From Candidatus Binatia bacterium (GTDB lineage Bacteria; Eisenbacteria; RBG-16-71-46; SZUA-252), in the NCBI GenBank assembly GCA_035631035.1, contig DASQJL010000080.1:1-43626 (forward strand): a stretch of 43,626 bases of DNA, given 5' to 3'. A program made the position numbers and the translations under genes. Under the pieces are notes generated by a model. It had not been told where the DNA came from and made no database searches. It worked only from the letters and a program-made list of their open reading frames with translations. Positions 42,701-43,626 of this stretch are shown in pieces (within the stretch, counting starts at the first letter, position 1; every line of letters starts with the position of its first letter).

Positions 42701-43526
42701 GGTCGAAGATCGCTTCGCCAATCCGGCCTCGGGTCCCGGACTGGCGGCCGGCTACACCTACCCGGTGGACGGCGGCTGCCCCGTGGCGAATCGCTTCGAC
42801 GCCCTGACGAAGATGGGCGGCACCGACGCGCAGAACGCGGCGTTCTATCCGCTCTTCGCGGGCGTGAACGACGTGGCGGCGGTGGCGAACATGTCCGAGA
42901 AGGACGTCGTGACGGACAACGATCGGAGCAAGGCGCTGGGATACGGCTACTCGATCCAGTACGTCCGCAAGGCGGGAATCCCGACGAACGCCATGAACTA
43001 CCCCCACTCCGGCGTCCAGGAGCGGATGCAGGTCCTGTACAAGTTCCTCGCGAGCTGTCGCGGCGCCCGCGCGGGCGGCGCGGATACGGCGAAGTGCTGG
43101 CCGTGTCCGACGGACGCGAACATGACGGGCAACTGGGCGGCGCTGTCGGGGTTCCAGACCGGCTCGTACGGTCCGCTCTATCCGATCCAGGACAACCTGA
43201 CGGCGACGGGCGTCGAGGAGGTTCCCGCAACCGACGCGGTCCCGCGGGTAAACGCGCTGGGCCAGAATCGCCCCAACCCGTTCAATCCGGAGACGATCAT
43301 TCCCTACCGGCTCGCGGCCAGGGGACGAGTCGTGATCCGGATTTTCGATATTGGAGGGCGGCTGGTTCGGACCCTCATCGATCAGAGGGAGGAAGCCGGC
43401 CCGCACGAGGCCCGCTGGAACGGCACGACGGAACACGAGGGCCGCGCCGCGAGCGGCGTTTACTTCTACCGCATCACGTATCCCAACGGCGGCATCTCGG
43501 CCAAGAAGATGATGATGCTGCGCTGA
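39762..43526 (+). CDS. Large secreted protein with FlgD-Ig-like C-terminal domain
   Basis: 1254 residues from GTG 39762, with GGGGAGG 4 nt upstream; the frame is open to 39726 but that ATG falls in the predicted promoter. A long charged n-region precedes a hydrophobic core (LPLCAVLITGFLLLALPLPG) and a cut near AAREQ. The body is Gly/Ser/Asp-rich beta-type and I recognise no catalytic motif; WPPRDKAGLNLPGGFTINGV and TRLQYYFKAVDINGGVVYQF suggest repeated beta-sandwiches. The last ~95 residues are a FlgD-like tail: RPNPFNPETIIPYRL, RVVIRIFDIGGRLVRTLI, SGVYFYRITYPNGG and SAKKMMMLR. Surface or secreted; role unknown. Codon style matches the host, so no obvious foreign origin. Confidence 0.85.
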   Translation: MRTGGSGIPDGPRRGPFFPVAKPALALRRSTALPLCAVLITGFLLLALPLPGAAREQETKGGAVTTGTTSGATLLAPPRALLSGTLLKRSATTTSWFLYPGACADRASNTWSPRTSPVADSLNSYSAGTTGPYTAQDQSLKEILWHKVTTSVPAGERPAAGAGGPIFGTAALWAGKYEANWVVKVGYPNVTYQLLYIDTGAHAGNYTMTFQQYQSCEQNYDFVYLIGGGNNDVDPIGNSRPKLDDLVATGTDGNSRLLVTWTGSISPSTPGALSLNGVAGGVTVTGSGSGQPAVTAVSVSMAQADRAVYLLFTSEERMSSEDGLWPYGNGVVLDDLATSDNGSIFADGTGVGGADPVGSEGQTIQGSFGSAGYISGRVVPGAGTLWHLATGSAKPTSDFCSPDKALGSNLFFEASDTGTGITNPRSFASIVTCTFPIPAGTASVTASWREYRDLQRGSGLVAVTEYRVFGAGGWSDWTNAQADLSLRVGGDKAWSAVSAELASAVQADSVQLRFTLQCVPLLASDLTNCSLVQYGLFYDDLGLRVTTGVPAPTFGLYPGTLPQSTFVDGTMTGSNCATPPCWPGIRGSDVPGSVGNSNVALHDNFNTPLGDSIVVSLVTGLRKNGMGINWMQGFDRTVSEGLTIARTNASYNAAFDQPRVIYRLFDPTNKTWSPWDSSALDANNVSISAGPPADTVVIDGEYRMDWPPRDKAGLNLPGGFTINGVGAYNSLAFLPRGTRLQYYFKAVDINGGVVYQFGSEGAANEVEDLPALPGGSPRAPDILEFRVLPGTYAPGAGGTLLAGRTNTPILNLDGAYTIWSNGLDPVTQALRGLGVRADRYRFLQGLDQGSNVGGHELTGAPDNQRPSRVSNYFPNMTEYSVRESLSTWYRILIQSSHIRAATLEDESDARLIEEWWASATPGTNGGDRCMFVSGDDYFNALLNTSGADPAPRRHSMGNNVLGVNSATGSWNGTFAVLYPTVEDRFANPASGPGLAAGYTYPVDGGCPVANRFDALTKMGGTDAQNAAFYPLFAGVNDVAAVANMSEKDVVTDNDRSKALGYGYSIQYVRKAGIPTNAMNYPHSGVQERMQVLYKFLASCRGARAGGADTAKCWPCPTDANMTGNWAALSGFQTGSYGPLYPIQDNLTATGVEEVPATDAVPRVNALGQNRPNPFNPETIIPYRLAARGRVVIRIFDIGGRLVRTLIDQREEAGPHEARWNGTTEHEGRAASGVYFYRITYPNGGISAKKMMMLR

Positions 43527-43533
43527 GCGCCCT

Positions 43534-43555
43534 TTCGATTCCCAGGCGGCGCACC
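43534..43555 (+). repeat. tRNA-Lys 3'-end remnant (att-like), copy 2
   Basis: TTCGATTCCCAGGCGGCGCACC matches tRNA-Lys 35980-36001 at 21 of 22 bases, including acceptor stem GCGGCGC, 7 nt after the stop of the secreted protein gene. The remaining tRNA body is absent, so it is a partial copy, not a gene. Confidence 0.75.
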
Positions 43556-43626
43556 CACGTTCCGCGAACGATCCATGCCGAGAGAATCTCCCACGAACGG
43601 GCTCGACCGCGCGCGGGCTCGAGACG

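Larger units (their letters stand above)
36003..43555. mobile_element. Candidate segment(s) inserted at the tRNA-Lys 3' end
   Basis: The 3' tail of tRNA-Lys (35980-36001) recurs at 43534-43555 with 21 of 22 identical bases, and its T-arm (35976-35992) recurs at 36504-36520 with 16 of 17 identical. All three are in the same orientation and lie 3' of the tRNA, as expected for att repeats of tRNA-targeting integrases. Contents: an NTF2-like gene, then the kinase/STAND gene and a secreted FlgD-tail gene. No integrase is visible, so a decayed island or integrase loss is assumed. Confidence 0.4.

Noticed and set aside
43575-43626. Short open frame from ATG to the window end, possibly an integrase start
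   Set aside because: Only 17 codons are visible, no ribosome site, no recognisable motif.

Overview
The window is about 43.6 kb of GC-rich bacterial DNA. Three large secreted proteins end in a FlgD-Ig-like C-terminal domain of the kind used as a secretion/anchoring tail in the Fibrobacteres-Chlorobi-Bacteroidetes neighbourhood. That feature, the GC content, the Gly/Pro/Ala-rich secreted proteins and the mix of housekeeping genes fit an uncultured lineage such as Candidatus Eisenbacteria or a relative. This is an inference from style, not a phylogenetic test. No ribosomal RNA, transposase, integrase or CRISPR array is visible.

Layout. 1-2031: the end of a membrane protein, then an 8-cysteine secreted small protein translationally coupled (ATGA) to an exported thioredoxin-like protein with a WCPRC motif; a very stable hairpin lies just inside the second gene. 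2046-2902: a LuxR-type regulator with a degenerate receiver domain and its own promoter. 3032-3694: a lamin-tail-domain secreted protein. 3697-3925: no gene, but dense inverted repeats, an 18-bp palindrome matching the Rex/CRP-type operator consensus, a multi-branched RNA-like fold and a U-tailed terminator (candidate sRNA). 3936-4577: a lipoprotein on the minus strand. 4727-16510: one giant secreted protein of 3927 residues (seven LamG-like, five FN3 and eleven ~74-residue repeats, and two metallophosphoesterase domains each nested inside a split Ig-like domain). 16636-19582: a 2-TM small protein, a DinB-like protein and a 707-residue TPR-type secreted protein.

19693-24803: tRNA-Leu (minus), then a tight housekeeping operon smpB, N-acetylmuramoyl-L-alanine amidase, gerM-domain protein, murI, rph, rdgB with 1-4 nt overlaps or a 1-nt gap. 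24923-28135: a CTP-synthase-tail-like protein that lacks the catalytic His/Glu, then an apparent regulated operon (ChrB-like, GntR/FCD regulator, M20 peptidase) whose promoter carries a perfect 16-bp TTGTATACAA-type palindrome, probably the GntR operator. 28161-30172: AI-2E family transporter, the tRNA-Pro/Arg/His cluster, ssb. 30297-35770: a secreted FlgD-tail protein, a VOC protein that may be leaderless, a DUF1634/TauE pair and an exported type I phosphodiesterase.

35927-43555: tRNA-Lys(CUU), followed by two partial copies of its 3' end in the same orientation (36504-36520 and 43534-43555). They bracket an NTF2-like gene and then a 1033-residue protein kinase/STAND ATPase/TPR protein plus a 1254-residue secreted FlgD-tail protein. 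The geometry is that of one or two segments inserted at a tRNA 3' end, although no integrase is in view. This is the most interesting structural signal, along with the giant nested-domain protein and the candidate sRNA locus.
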